64,000 nucleotides of DNA, taken from contig SPJV01000077.1 of NCBI GenBank assembly GCA_006844765.1, positions 1-64,000 on the forward strand. Direction: 5' to 3'. Below, piece after piece: positions 8,101 through 16,231 of the stretch. This DNA comes from Alphaproteobacteria bacterium (GTDB lineage Bacteria; Pseudomonadota; Alphaproteobacteria; UBA8366; Aestuariispiraceae). Position 1 is the first letter of the stretch. Each line of letters begins with the position of its first letter. The position numbers and the translations under genes were made by a program. The notes under the pieces were generated by a model, which made no database searches, was not told where the DNA came from, and was given only the letters and a program-made list of their open reading frames with translations.

Positions 8101-8616
8101 TTAGTCTCCTGCGGCTGCTTTCTGGGCGAGGCGTTCGTCAAGTCGCGACATCACCCTGGGACTTACGAAGTCGTCAATCGCCCCACCGAACTGCCGGATT
8201 TCCTTTACCAATCGACTGGCGATGAATTGGTGGCGTTCAGACGCCATCAGGAATACCGTCTCAACTTCCTTATTGAGACGCGTATTCATACCGGTCATCT
8301 GAAACTCATATTCAAAGTCAGAAACCGCGCGCAAGCCACGCACAATCAGCGAAGCCCCGACAGATTCGGCGTGATGCATCAGAAGGCCGCTGAATCCGAC
8401 GACCTCAACCCGGTCACGCAGTGGTTCAGGCAGGTGTTTGAGTTCCTCCCGGACCATGTCGGTTCGCTCATCAAAACTGAAGAGTGGCCCCTTACCCGCA
8501 TTGACCGCGACTGAAACCACCAAACGGTCGCAGATTGAGCGCGCCGCCCGGCTGATGATATCAAAATGTCCGTTCGTGATCGGATCGAAGGTGCCCGGAT
8601 AAATTCCGACTCTCAC
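8101..8616 (-). CDS. coaD: Pantetheine-phosphate adenylyltransferase
   Basis: A 171-residue nucleotidyltransferase-fold enzyme of normal length. It transfers AMP from ATP to 4'-phosphopantetheine, the penultimate step of coenzyme A synthesis in the cytoplasm. The N-terminal GIYPGTFDPITNGH carries the T/HxGH motif (TNGH), RGLRAVSDFEYEFQM is the conserved central substrate-binding stretch, and the family's SSR-type loop appears as FIASRLVKEI near the C-terminus. It starts 66 bases after the end of gyrA on the same strand, so read-through from gyrA is likely. All expected catalytic motifs are present. Confidence 0.97.
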   Translation of the reverse strand: MRVGIYPGTFDPITNGHFDIISRAARSICDRLVVSVAVNAGKGPLFSFDERTDMVREELKHLPEPLRDRVEVVGFSGLLMHHAESVGASLIVRGLRAVSDFEYEFQMTGMNTRLNKEVETVFLMASERHQFIASRLVKEIRQFGGAIDDFVSPRVMSRLDERLAQKAAAGD

Positions 8617-8682
8617 GCTCTGCCCCCCAGATTGCTTTATCGTTGTTCCGTCAATCCAGTTTAACCGGGAATTCTTAGATCG

Positions 8683-11460
8683 TCACGCCTCAGCGCTCTC
8701 ATCAGGTGCGTCATCCTCGGCGGCGATTTCACCATCCAAGGCGGCTTCATCATCCAATTCCGCACCCTCAGCGTCTTCATCCTCAGTCATAGAGGCAACA
8801 GACACCACCTTCTGACCCTTCCCAATGTCGAACAAGCGTACACCGACACTGTTTCGCCGTTTGGGCGTTACATCACTAAGACCCATGCGGATAATCTGCC
8901 CGCCATTGGTCACCATCATCGCCTCATCACGCTCCGGATCGACCAGGAAGCAACCCGCCATCATAGCGCCGCGCATATCCATGTTGTTGATCCCCTTACC
9001 GCCGCGACCGGTGACCCGATAGTCGAAAGTCGAGACCATCTGACCTTGCCCGACATCAGAGACGGAGAGAACGAACTGCTCCCGCTCCTGCATTTCAGCA
9101 AAGGGCGCGTTTTGCAGGCTCGCGGCGCGTTCTTCATCCCGTGCACGATCTTCGCCGGTCGCAGAGTATTCAGGAGATGCCAGACGACGCGCTGCGGCGG
9201 TCGCCTGAAGATATCCATTCCGGTCTTCTGGGCTTTCGGATCCATGCCGTAAGACAGACATGGCGATCACTTCATCGCCATCCCCAAGCCGGATACCGCG
9301 AACACCAATTGAATTCCGACCCGCAAAGACACGGACATCGTCAACCGGGAACCGGATGCAAATCCCGGCATGGGTCGCCAGCATAATGTCTTCATCTTCC
9401 GCACATGGCAGGACACCAACCAGCTTATCGCCGCCATCCAGCTTCATCGCGATCTTGCCGTTGGACTTGATATTGGTGAAGTCAGACAGCCGGTTCCGTC
9501 GCACATGCCCGGATTGTGTTGCGAACACAGCGAAAAGATCGGCCCAGCTCTGTTCATCTTCCGGCAAAGGCAATGTCGCGGTGATCGATTCCCCTTCAGA
9601 CAACGGCAACAAATTCACCAAGGCCTTCCCACGGGACTGCGGTTGACCGATGGGCAGGCGATACACCTTCATCTGGTAAACCATACCATAGGAGGAGAAG
9701 AACAAGACCGGTGTATGGGTTGAGGTTACAAAAACCCGCGTGACGAAGTCATCCCCCTTCGTCGCCATGCCCGCACGGCCCTTCCCGCCGCGCCGTTGCG
9801 CCCGATAGGTCGAAAGCGGCACCCGCTTCACATAGCCACCATGTGACACAGTGACGACCATATCTTCGCGTTGGATCAGATCTTCGATATCATGCTCGAA
9901 CTCATTCTCTTCGATTTCGGTGCGCCGAGGTGTTCCAAAACGCTCCTTCGTATCGACCAGTTCTTCCGTCAGCACTTCCATGCGACGGGGACGGGATTCG
10001 AGGATGGCGAGATAGTCTTCTATCCGCGCGGCAATCTCCCGCGTTTCTTCCTGCAGCTTCTCCCGCTCCATGCCGGTCAAGCGTTGCAGTCGCAATTCCA
10101 GAATGGCCCGTGCCTGGCGTTCCGAAAGGTTATAATGGCCATCAATAACCTCATGCCCCGGGTCATCGATCAGCGCGATAAAGGGCTCGACATCACCGGC
10201 GGACCAACGCGTCGTCATTAATTGTTCGCGCGCTTCTGCGGGATCGCGAGCCTTACGAATCATTTCAATGACAGGATCAATATTGATGATCGCAACCAAG
10301 AGGCCCGCCAAAATATGGGCCCGTTCCCGCGCCTTGGTAAGCTCATGGGCGGTCCGGCGCTTGATGACTTCTTCACGAAATTCAACAAAAGCCGCAATGA
10401 TATCTTTAAGAGTCAGCACTTCCGGCTTACCGCCGCGCAGCGCCAACATATTGACCCCAAAGCTGGTCTGCAGCGGCGTATAGCGGTAGAGCTGGGCCTT
10501 AACGACCTCCGGCTCTGCCCCGCGCTTCAGCTCAACCACGACCCGGACACCGTCCCGATCGCTTTCGTCACGCAGATCGCCAACGCCTTCTACCGTCTTG
10601 TCGCGAACGACTTCGGCAATGCGTTCCAACATGCGAGATTTATTGACTTGGTACGGGATCTCAGTGGCGACAAGTGCCTGACGATCCTTGGAAATATCCT
10701 CCACATGGATGCGCGCCCGCATGATGACCGAGCCCCGCCCCTTCAAATGGGCAGAGCGAATTCCGGATCGGCCCAGGATCGTCGCGCCGGTCGGGAAATC
10801 CGGTCCCGGCACAATTTCCATCAAGCGTTCTTCATCAACCGCCGGATCTTCAACATAGGCGATACAGGCATCAACGACTTCGCCCAGATTGTGGGGCGGA
10901 ATATTCGTTGCCATGCCGACCGCGATCCCGCCGCCGCCGTTGACAAGAAGGTTTGGAAAGCGCGACGGCAGGACCGAAGGCTCCATTTCCGATTCGTCAT
11001 AGTTGGGGATGAAATCGACCGTATCCTTGTCGATATCACCAAGCATGGCTTCTGCGGACTTAGCCAGGCGGGCTTCGGTATACCGCATCGCCGCCGCTGC
11101 ATCGCCATCCATCGAGCCGAAATTGCCCTGGCCGTCAATCAACGGCAGACGCAGCGAGAAGCTCTGCGCCATTCGGACCATGGCATCATAGATCGCACTA
11201 TCGCCATGGGGGTGATACTTACCCATGACATCCCCGACGATACGGGCTGATTTCCGGAAGGGCTTGGTCGAATCATACCCGCCTTCCTTCATCGCAAAAA
11301 GGATTCGGCGGTGAACCGGCTTCAGCCCATCCCGGACATCAGGAAGCGCGCGGCTGACGATCACGCTCATCGCGTAATCGAGATAGCTGCGGCGCATTTC
11401 ATCCTCGATCATAACCGAGGAAACATCAAAGTCGGACACGTCGTTACGGTCGTCTGCCAA
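8683..11460 (-). CDS. gyrA: DNA gyrase subunit A
   Basis: A 925-residue type II topoisomerase A subunit, which breaks and rejoins DNA in the A2B2 gyrase complex and introduces negative supercoils. The winged-helix region, with the active-site Tyr127 in AAMRYTEARL, is followed by the tower, coiled coil and a C-terminal beta-pinwheel. The gyrA box is QRRGGKG (in YRAQRRGGKGRAG). The quinolone-determining region reads HPHGDSAIYD, with Ser88 and Asp92 at the positions equivalent to E. coli 83 and 87, the unmutated state. A very acidic tail (about 40 residues rich in Asp, Glu and Ala) ends the protein. The pinwheel carries an insertion near HGSESPEDRNGYLQ, as in other alphaproteobacteria. Confidence 0.98.
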   Translation of the reverse strand: MADDRNDVSDFDVSSVMIEDEMRRSYLDYAMSVIVSRALPDVRDGLKPVHRRILFAMKEGGYDSTKPFRKSARIVGDVMGKYHPHGDSAIYDAMVRMAQSFSLRLPLIDGQGNFGSMDGDAAAAMRYTEARLAKSAEAMLGDIDKDTVDFIPNYDESEMEPSVLPSRFPNLLVNGGGGIAVGMATNIPPHNLGEVVDACIAYVEDPAVDEERLMEIVPGPDFPTGATILGRSGIRSAHLKGRGSVIMRARIHVEDISKDRQALVATEIPYQVNKSRMLERIAEVVRDKTVEGVGDLRDESDRDGVRVVVELKRGAEPEVVKAQLYRYTPLQTSFGVNMLALRGGKPEVLTLKDIIAAFVEFREEVIKRRTAHELTKARERAHILAGLLVAIINIDPVIEMIRKARDPAEAREQLMTTRWSAGDVEPFIALIDDPGHEVIDGHYNLSERQARAILELRLQRLTGMEREKLQEETREIAARIEDYLAILESRPRRMEVLTEELVDTKERFGTPRRTEIEENEFEHDIEDLIQREDMVVTVSHGGYVKRVPLSTYRAQRRGGKGRAGMATKGDDFVTRVFVTSTHTPVLFFSSYGMVYQMKVYRLPIGQPQSRGKALVNLLPLSEGESITATLPLPEDEQSWADLFAVFATQSGHVRRNRLSDFTNIKSNGKIAMKLDGGDKLVGVLPCAEDEDIMLATHAGICIRFPVDDVRVFAGRNSIGVRGIRLGDGDEVIAMSVLRHGSESPEDRNGYLQATAAARRLASPEYSATGEDRARDEERAASLQNAPFAEMQEREQFVLSVSDVGQGQMVSTFDYRVTGRGGKGINNMDMRGAMMAGCFLVDPERDEAMMVTNGGQIIRMGLSDVTPKRRNSVGVRLFDIGKGQKVVSVASMTEDEDAEGAELDDEAALDGEIAAEDDAPDESAEA

Positions 11461-11590
11461 GGTATGAGAATCCGTATCTGAATTTAGTATCGAACTGGTG
11501 GGGAAATCCGTCAGATCGCGACCCCCGCCGCGACAGCGTTTTGATGCCGGACGGCAAACCGTCCGTCACCACAACGTCATATATCTAGCA

Positions 11591-11610
11591 TGTTCGCACC
11601 CATGCGAACA
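11591..11610 (-). promoter_or_regulatory. Perfect inverted repeat in the gyrA upstream region
   Basis: Arms TGTTCGCA (11591-11598) and TGCGAACA (11603-11610) are perfect 8-base inverted copies separated by CCCA. The element lies about 130 bases before the gyrA start, next to an AT-rich minus-strand stretch (TAGATATATGA) that could be a -10 region. It could be an operator or a structured 5' leader. It does not fit the alphaproteobacterial LexA box (GTTC-N7-GTTC). Confidence 0.4.
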
Positions 11611-11632
11611 ACAAAATAAGGGATTTACCCTT
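11608..11632 (-). terminator. Putative terminator after ssb
   Basis: On the minus strand, directly downstream of the ssb stop, AAGGG and CCCTT (11618-11632) form a short stem, extended imperfectly by AACAAA/TTTGTT, with a T-rich tail ATTTTGTTGTT. The stem is AT-rich and only moderately stable, so confidence is limited. Confidence 0.4.
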
Positions 11633-11672
11633 TGTTCGGCCCCTTACTCTTATGGCCCCCCAGAAATACTGG

Positions 11673-12194
11673 TTAGAACGGAATATCGTCGTCCAGATCA
11701 GGGCTGGAATAGTCCGGTCCAGGCGCTCCGCCGCCACCGCCGCCGCCGCTGCGACCACCGCCGCTATCGCCATAGCCCGCGTCACCGCCATAGCCCGGAT
11801 CACCGCCGCCATAGCCGCCACCACCACCGCCGCCACCGCCGCCGCCTTCGCGACCGTCGAGCATGGTCATGTTCCCGCCAAAACCGGATACCACGACCTC
11901 GGTCGTGTATTTATCCTGGCCGGATTGATCCTGCCATTTGCGGGTTTGCAGCTTGCCTTCGATCAGGACCTTGGAGCCCTTGCGCAGAAAACGTTCTGCG
12001 ACATCAGCCACCTTGCCGAAGATAACGACGCGGTGCCATTCGGTTTTTTCCTGCTGATTGCCATCCCGGTCGCGCCAGCGTTCCGATGTCGCGATGTTCA
12101 GATTGGCGACTTTGTCACCGCTCTGCATTGAGCGAACCTCTGGATCGCGCCCAAGATTTCCAACCAAGATAACTTTATTCAGACTGCCCGACAT
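11673..12194 (-). CDS. ssb: Single-stranded DNA-binding protein
   Basis: A 173-residue SSB that coats single-stranded DNA and recruits replication and repair enzymes. The start is ATG 12194 because the OB-fold begins immediately (MSGSLNKVILVGNLGRDPEV); the longer frame adds an unrelated hydrophobic stretch. The OB-fold spans about residues 1-110 with WHRVVIFGKVA and KGSKVLIEGKLQTRKW. It is followed by a low-complexity linker of Gly with Asp, Tyr and Ser (about 115-160). The C-terminal acidic tip DLDDDIPF, the protein-interaction peptide, is intact. It stands alone upstream of gyrA on the same strand, separated by a hairpin. Confidence 0.97.
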   Translation of the reverse strand: MSGSLNKVILVGNLGRDPEVRSMQSGDKVANLNIATSERWRDRDGNQQEKTEWHRVVIFGKVADVAERFLRKGSKVLIEGKLQTRKWQDQSGQDKYTTEVVVSGFGGNMTMLDGREGGGGGGGGGGGYGGGDPGYGGDAGYGDSGGGRSGGGGGGGAPGPDYSSPDLDDDIPF

Positions 12195-12356
12195 GGTGAG
12201 AAGAACCCCGATGAATATGAGACGCGCAAAAATGCGCGAGGAAGCCGCGATCATACAGTGCAGCAAGCGGTGCCGCCACCCCTGGAATGCAGACTTTCGA
12301 GGTCTTATTCCCTAAACAACGACATTAAAGGACTACATTAAATGACGACTTGTCCA

Positions 12357-12404
12357 TTGGTCATTGTTTACATTGGTCATTGTTTACATGGGGCATTGTT
12401 TACA
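12357..12404 (-). repeat. Three tandem 16-bp repeats after the HpcH/HpaI gene
   Basis: Three back-to-back 16-base units: TTGGTCATTGTTTACA at 12357-12372 and 12373-12388 (identical), then TGGGGCATTGTTTACA at 12389-12404. They begin 4 bases past the stop codon of the aldolase gene (stop 12409-12411, minus strand). There is no ORF or strong hairpin. Similar-length duplications occur at three other gene ends in the window. Confidence 0.9.
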
Positions 12405-12408
12405 AGTG

Positions 12409-13197
12409 TCATTCTGGGACAAGGCTTGCGAGGAACTGACCGCGTGCCTTCGCCCCGGCCAGGATAAAGCTCATATCCGCCCCGCCGAGCAATAAGCGAA
12501 TGCCACGCTCCACATAGGCTTTGGCATGAACCTCATCATACACACCACCAAGACCGGCCCATTTCCCGTTAGCTTTACAGGCATCGACTACCCGACCGAC
12601 GGCATCTGCCAGCCTAGGGCTTCCGATTTCGCCAGGAATGCCCATGGTCGCGCAAAGATCCTGACCGCCGATCATGACCACATCGATCCCGTCTACCGCC
12701 GCAATCTCCTCTACATTCTCGACCGCTTTCGGGGTTTCGACCATGACAATGACCATCGTCTCCGAATCAACTGCCGGGCAGGCTTCCGCAGGCGGGATTG
12801 CTTCATATTCCAGGATCGGCCCACCATAGATAAGGGAGCGGCTGCCATGCGGGGGGAAGCGCATGGCCGTCGCGATCTCCTGGGCTTCCGCAGCGGTATC
12901 GACATGGGGGAAAACCACCCCTTGCGCGCCACCATCCAAGACCCGCGCGCCCATCCGAAGCTGGCCTTCCGGGACCCGCACAATCGGCGTCACCTTCGTT
13001 GTCAGCGCTGCCATCGACATTTGTGATGCCGTGTCGATATCCATGGTGCTGTGCTCAAGGTCGATGAACAACCAATGAAAACCAGCAGCTTCCGCGATCT
13101 GCGCAACTTCGACAGTTCGAAGTCGGCTGAGATTAAAAGCCGAAGACAACTTGCCTTCTTGTAGTCGACGCTTCGTATGATTGACCTTAACGGGCAT
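12409..13197 (-). CDS. HpcH/HpaI aldolase-family protein
   Basis: A 262-residue class II pyruvate-type aldolase of the HpcH/HpaI (TIM barrel, metal-dependent) family. Typical blocks are FIDLEHSTMD near residue 45, IVRVPEG, GAQGVVFPHVDT, MVETPKAVENVEEIAAVDGIDVV with the metal-binding Glu, and IGGQDLCATMG. These enzymes cleave 2-keto-3-deoxy or 4-hydroxy-2-keto acids to pyruvate or a relative plus an aldehyde. Specificity cannot be read from sequence. The start is supported by AAGGGAGG seven bases upstream. It is a single gene, with unrelated ssb downstream and the divergent transporter cluster upstream. Confidence 0.92.
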   Translation of the reverse strand: MPVKVNHTKRRLQEGKLSSAFNLSRLRTVEVAQIAEAAGFHWLFIDLEHSTMDIDTASQMSMAALTTKVTPIVRVPEGQLRMGARVLDGGAQGVVFPHVDTAAEAQEIATAMRFPPHGSRSLIYGGPILEYEAIPPAEACPAVDSETMVIVMVETPKAVENVEEIAAVDGIDVVMIGGQDLCATMGIPGEIGSPRLADAVGRVVDACKANGKWAGLGGVYDEVHAKAYVERGIRLLLGGADMSFILAGAKARGQFLASLVPE

Positions 13198-13433
13198 TCT
13201 CTGGGCCTCCCTTTCGCTTATTCCTCATCGGAAATAGTTTTTGTCCAACAAATGTCGTAATGAAGCCAAACGGTGTCGGAACACTCATAATTTCGCACAC
13301 TTGTAATATGGGCTGACCAACGCTTTACTTCGCCCTGACCGCTCTTCGAACAGGGTGGCGACATCGAGGGTGATCAAGACGCGCGGTTAACCATACGCGC
13401 TGATTGGAAATCCTGGCAACATTGGAGGGCAAT

Positions 13434-14621
13434 ATGAAATTTGCATCTGGGATCGCTGTTGCGGCGATCGGTGCCATGGCCGCGACATCGGCACTGGCTG
13501 AAGACATTAAGATCGGGGTTTTCCTCGGGTTCACCGGTCCAATCGAATCGACCGTCGCCAATATGGCGCCGGGCGCAGAGCTGGCGATCAAGGAAGTGAA
13601 TGACAGCGGCAAGCTGCTCGGCGGTTCATCCGTCACGGCAGTTCGCGGTGACACGACCTGCATCGATTCGGCTGTTGCTACTGCAACGGCAGAACGTCTG
13701 ATCACGTCGGACGGCGTCAGCGCGATCGTCGGTGGCGATTGCTCCGGTGTCACCACCGCAGCACTGAAGAACGTCGCGAAGCCGAATGGCATTGTGATGA
13801 TTTCTCCGTCAGCAACCTCGCCGGCACTGTCGACGATTGAAGATGACGGTCTCTTCTTCCGGACAGCCCCTTCCGACGCACGCCAAGGCGTTGTCGTTGC
13901 GGACATCCTGAAGGAAAACGGCATCAGCACAGTCGCCATCACCTATACGAACAACGACTATGGTAAAGGCCTCGCCGATGCGATCGCTACCAATGTCGAG
14001 GCGATGGGCGGCAAAGTCACCATCAATGCCCCGCATGAAGACGGTAAAGGCGATTACACCGCTGAAGTCGGCGCGCTTGCAGCCGCCGGTGGCGACATGC
14101 TCGTCGTTGCAGGTTATGTCGACCAAGGTGGTCGTGGCATCGTTCAGGCAGCGGTTGATACCGGCGCCTTCGATCGTTTCTACTTCCCGGACGGCATGGT
14201 CTCCCCGGTATTGGTTGAAAACCACGGTGCCGACCTTGATGGGTCGCTTGGTGCGAACCCGGGTACCGACAGCCCAGGTGCATCCACCTTCTCCGATATG
14301 GCGAAGGCAAGTGGCTTTGAAGCCGGTCCGTTCTCGCCGGAATCCTATGACGCTGCAGCGCTGATCATGCTCGCCATGCAGGCTGCCGGTTCTTCCGAAA
14401 GCGGCAAGCTCAAGGAAAAGGTCATGGAAGTCGCCAACGCGCCGGGTGAGAAAATCTACCCGGGTGAGCTGGCCAAAGCCCTGGAAATCATCGCTGGTGG
14501 CGGTGATGTCGACTATGTCGGCGCTTCCGCGGTTGAGCTGATCGGTTCCGGTGAAAGCGCCGGTAACTATCGTCAGGTCAAGTATGAAGGCGGCAAAGAA
14601 GTCGTCGTCGGCTACCGGTAA
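13434..14621 (+). CDS. Branched-chain amino-acid-type ABC transporter substrate-binding protein
   Basis: A 395-residue periplasmic binding protein. The ATG at 13434 follows GGAGGGCAAT, and the first 22 residues form a Sec signal peptide ending ALA before EDIKIGVFLGFTGP, the typical LivK-type start. The type I periplasmic-binding fold continues with AELAIKEVNDSG, VIVGGDCSGVT-like and TYTNNDYGKGLAD segments. It captures the substrate and delivers it to the LivHMGF channel encoded directly downstream. LivK-type proteins of alphaproteobacteria bind many ligands (branched-chain and other amino acids, urea, amides, aromatic acids), so the substrate is open. A GC-rich hairpin separates it from livG, the usual arrangement for over-expressing the binding protein. 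Confidence 0.93.
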   Translation: MKFASGIAVAAIGAMAATSALAEDIKIGVFLGFTGPIESTVANMAPGAELAIKEVNDSGKLLGGSSVTAVRGDTTCIDSAVATATAERLITSDGVSAIVGGDCSGVTTAALKNVAKPNGIVMISPSATSPALSTIEDDGLFFRTAPSDARQGVVVADILKENGISTVAITYTNNDYGKGLADAIATNVEAMGGKVTINAPHEDGKGDYTAEVGALAAAGGDMLVVAGYVDQGGRGIVQAAVDTGAFDRFYFPDGMVSPVLVENHGADLDGSLGANPGTDSPGASTFSDMAKASGFEAGPFSPESYDAAALIMLAMQAAGSSESGKLKEKVMEVANAPGEKIYPGELAKALEIIAGGGDVDYVGASAVELIGSGESAGNYRQVKYEGGKEVVVGYR

Positions 14622-14642
14622 TCTTCGGATTACAGTGAAGAC

Positions 14643-14673
14643 GGCTCCGGGCATTGCAAGATCGCCCGGAGCC
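14643..14673 (+). terminator. Intercistronic hairpin (partial terminator) after the binding-protein gene
   Basis: GGCTCCGGGC (14643-14652) pairs perfectly with GCCCGGAGCC (14664-14673) across an 11-base loop, followed by TCTCTTCTC. It lies 21 bases after the binding-protein stop. The tail is only pyrimidine-rich, so it probably acts as a leaky terminator or 3'-end stabiliser that sets more binding protein than permease. Confidence 0.7.
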
Positions 14674-14728
14674 TCTCTTCTCAACAACATTATTCCTTAT
14701 TCGTTAATCACTTACTCCGCGCCGGTAC

Positions 14729-15517
14729 ATGATCGATATTGACGACGTACATCTACATTTTGGTGGCATCCGGGCCGTTGATGGGGCTAGTTTTTCCATC
14801 GCCGAAGGGTCAATCACCGGGCTGATCGGACCCAATGGGGCCGGTAAGACGACCTTATTCAACGTAATCGCTGGCCACTACCGACCAACGTCAGGCCATG
14901 TACGGCTGGATGGCGAAGAGGTCACCGGCCTGACCCCGCATGAGCTTTTCGGACGCGGATTGCTGCGTACCTTTCAGATCGCGCATGAGTTTTCTTCCCT
15001 GACGGTCCGGGAAAACCTGATGATGGTCCCCAGTGGCCAATCCGGGGAGAACCTGATCGATACCTGGCTGCGCCCATCCAAGGTGCGCGCCGAAGAAGAA
15101 GAAATCCGCGCCAAAGCAGATGAAGTCATCGAGTTCCTGGAAATCCCGCAGGTCGCTGACGAGTTGGCGGGGAACCTTTCCGGTGGCCAGAAAAAACTTC
15201 TGGAGCTTGGTCGGACCATGATGGTCGATGCGAAGATCGTCTTCCTGGACGAAGTCGGCGCCGGCGTGAACCGGACACTCTTGGGGACCATCACCGATGC
15301 GATCCGACGTTTGCAACAAGAGCGCGGTTATACGTTCTGCGTCATCGAGCACGACATGGACATGATCAAGAAGCTCTGCGATCCCGTCATCGTCATGGCG
15401 GAGGGCAAAGTGCTGTGCAAAGGCACGGCTGAGGAAGTCATGAGCAACGAACAGGTTATCGAGGCCTATCTAGGAACCGGCCTCAAGAACCGCCAGAAGA
15501 CGGAGGCGGCCTCGTGA
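14729..15517 (+). CDS. livG: Branched-chain amino-acid-type ABC transporter ATP-binding protein (LivG type)
   Basis: A 262-residue ATPase subunit. Walker A is GPNGAGKTT (about residues 33-41), the signature is LSGGQKK, Walker B is IVFLDEVGAG and the H-loop is VIEHDMD. The LivG-specific long insertion after the Q-loop (RTFQIAHEFSSLTVRENL) and the C-terminal extension are present. With LivF it powers uptake through LivH/LivM at the inner membrane. The LivG Walker B usually continues EPxAG; here it is EVGAG. The stop overlaps the livF start by 4 bases (GTGA), indicating translational coupling. Confidence 0.95.
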   Translation: MIDIDDVHLHFGGIRAVDGASFSIAEGSITGLIGPNGAGKTTLFNVIAGHYRPTSGHVRLDGEEVTGLTPHELFGRGLLRTFQIAHEFSSLTVRENLMMVPSGQSGENLIDTWLRPSKVRAEEEEIRAKADEVIEFLEIPQVADELAGNLSGGQKKLLELGRTMMVDAKIVFLDEVGAGVNRTLLGTITDAIRRLQQERGYTFCVIEHDMDMIKKLCDPVIVMAEGKVLCKGTAEEVMSNEQVIEAYLGTGLKNRQKTEAAS

Positions 15518-16218
15518 GCGCATTGATTGGCGAGGCGATGACCGGCGGCTATGGCGGCGCGGACATCTTACATGATTGCACCATCGGTGTGGATCCGGGC
15601 GAGATCGCTGTCATTGTCGGTCCCAACGGTGCTGGCAAATCTACTGCGATGAAAGCGGTCTTCGGGATGTTGAACCTGCGCGAAGGCGCGGTCACCATGA
15701 ACGGCAAGGATATTTCCGGCCTGACACCGCAAGCCCGCGTCCGCGAGGGCATGGCTTTCGTGCCGCAAACATCGAATGTTTTCACCTCCATGTCGGTTGA
15801 GGAAAACCTTGAGATGGGGGCCTTCATCCGGGAAGACGACTTCACCGAGACGATGGAGCAGGTTTTTGACCTCTTCCCCATCCTGAAAGAAAAGCGCAAG
15901 CAGCCGGCTGGGGAACTCTCCGGTGGTCAACGCCAACAGGTCGCTGTCGGCCGGGCGCTGATGACCAAGCCGCAAGTCTTGATGCTGGATGAGCCGACGG
16001 CGGGCGTCTCCCCCATCGTGATGGATGAGCTCTTTGACCGTATTATCGAGATCGCCCGAACCGGGATCGCAATCCTGATGGTCGAACAGAACGCCAAACA
16101 GGCGCTCAACATCGCGGATAAGGGCTATGTTCTGGTCCAAGGCCGCAACCGATATACCGACACCGGAGAGGCCCTGCTTGCCGATCCGGACGTTCGGCGC
16201 GCCTTCCTCGGCGGATAG
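15514..16218 (+). CDS. livF: Branched-chain amino-acid-type ABC transporter ATP-binding protein (LivF type)
   Basis: A 234-residue ATPase subunit starting with GTG at 15514, overlapping livG. It has Walker A GPNGAGKST, the Q-loop region FVPQTSNVFTSMSVEENLEMG, the signature LSGGQRQQVAVGRALM, Walker B LMLDEPTAGVSP and the H-loop VEQNAKQAL, all intact. It lacks the LivG extension, as expected for LivF. It forms the nucleotide-binding dimer with LivG. The LivH gene follows after 13 bases. Confidence 0.95.
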   Translation: MSALIGEAMTGGYGGADILHDCTIGVDPGEIAVIVGPNGAGKSTAMKAVFGMLNLREGAVTMNGKDISGLTPQARVREGMAFVPQTSNVFTSMSVEENLEMGAFIREDDFTETMEQVFDLFPILKEKRKQPAGELSGGQRQQVAVGRALMTKPQVLMLDEPTAGVSPIVMDELFDRIIEIARTGIAILMVEQNAKQALNIADKGYVLVQGRNRYTDTGEALLADPDVRRAFLGG

Positions 16219-16231
16219 GAGTTGGATCGCA

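Noticed and set aside
9871..11250. Long plus-strand open frames opposite gyrA (up to 342 codons)
   Set aside because: They are the antisense of a highly conserved gyrA, carry His/Arg/Asp-rich composition typical of shadow frames, and have no ribosome site or family pattern.
11591..11610. LexA/SOS box upstream of gyrA
   Set aside because: The arms are GTTC-N10-GAAC, which fits neither the alphaproteobacterial GTTC-N7-GTTC nor the Gram-positive GAAC-N4-GTTC pattern.
11760..11860. GCC/CCG-rich repeat as a DNA repeat element
   Set aside because: It encodes the Gly-rich linker of SSB; the repetition is protein low complexity.
12357..12404. CRISPR-like array
   Set aside because: Units are directly adjacent 16-mers without spacers and no cas genes are present.
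14643..14673. Riboswitch between the binding protein and livG
   Set aside because: Only one simple perfect hairpin; no multi-helix conserved core could be seen.
13809..14690. 293-codon minus-strand frame opposite the binding-protein gene
   Set aside because: Antisense shadow of a clear periplasmic binding protein; low-complexity composition and no start signals.
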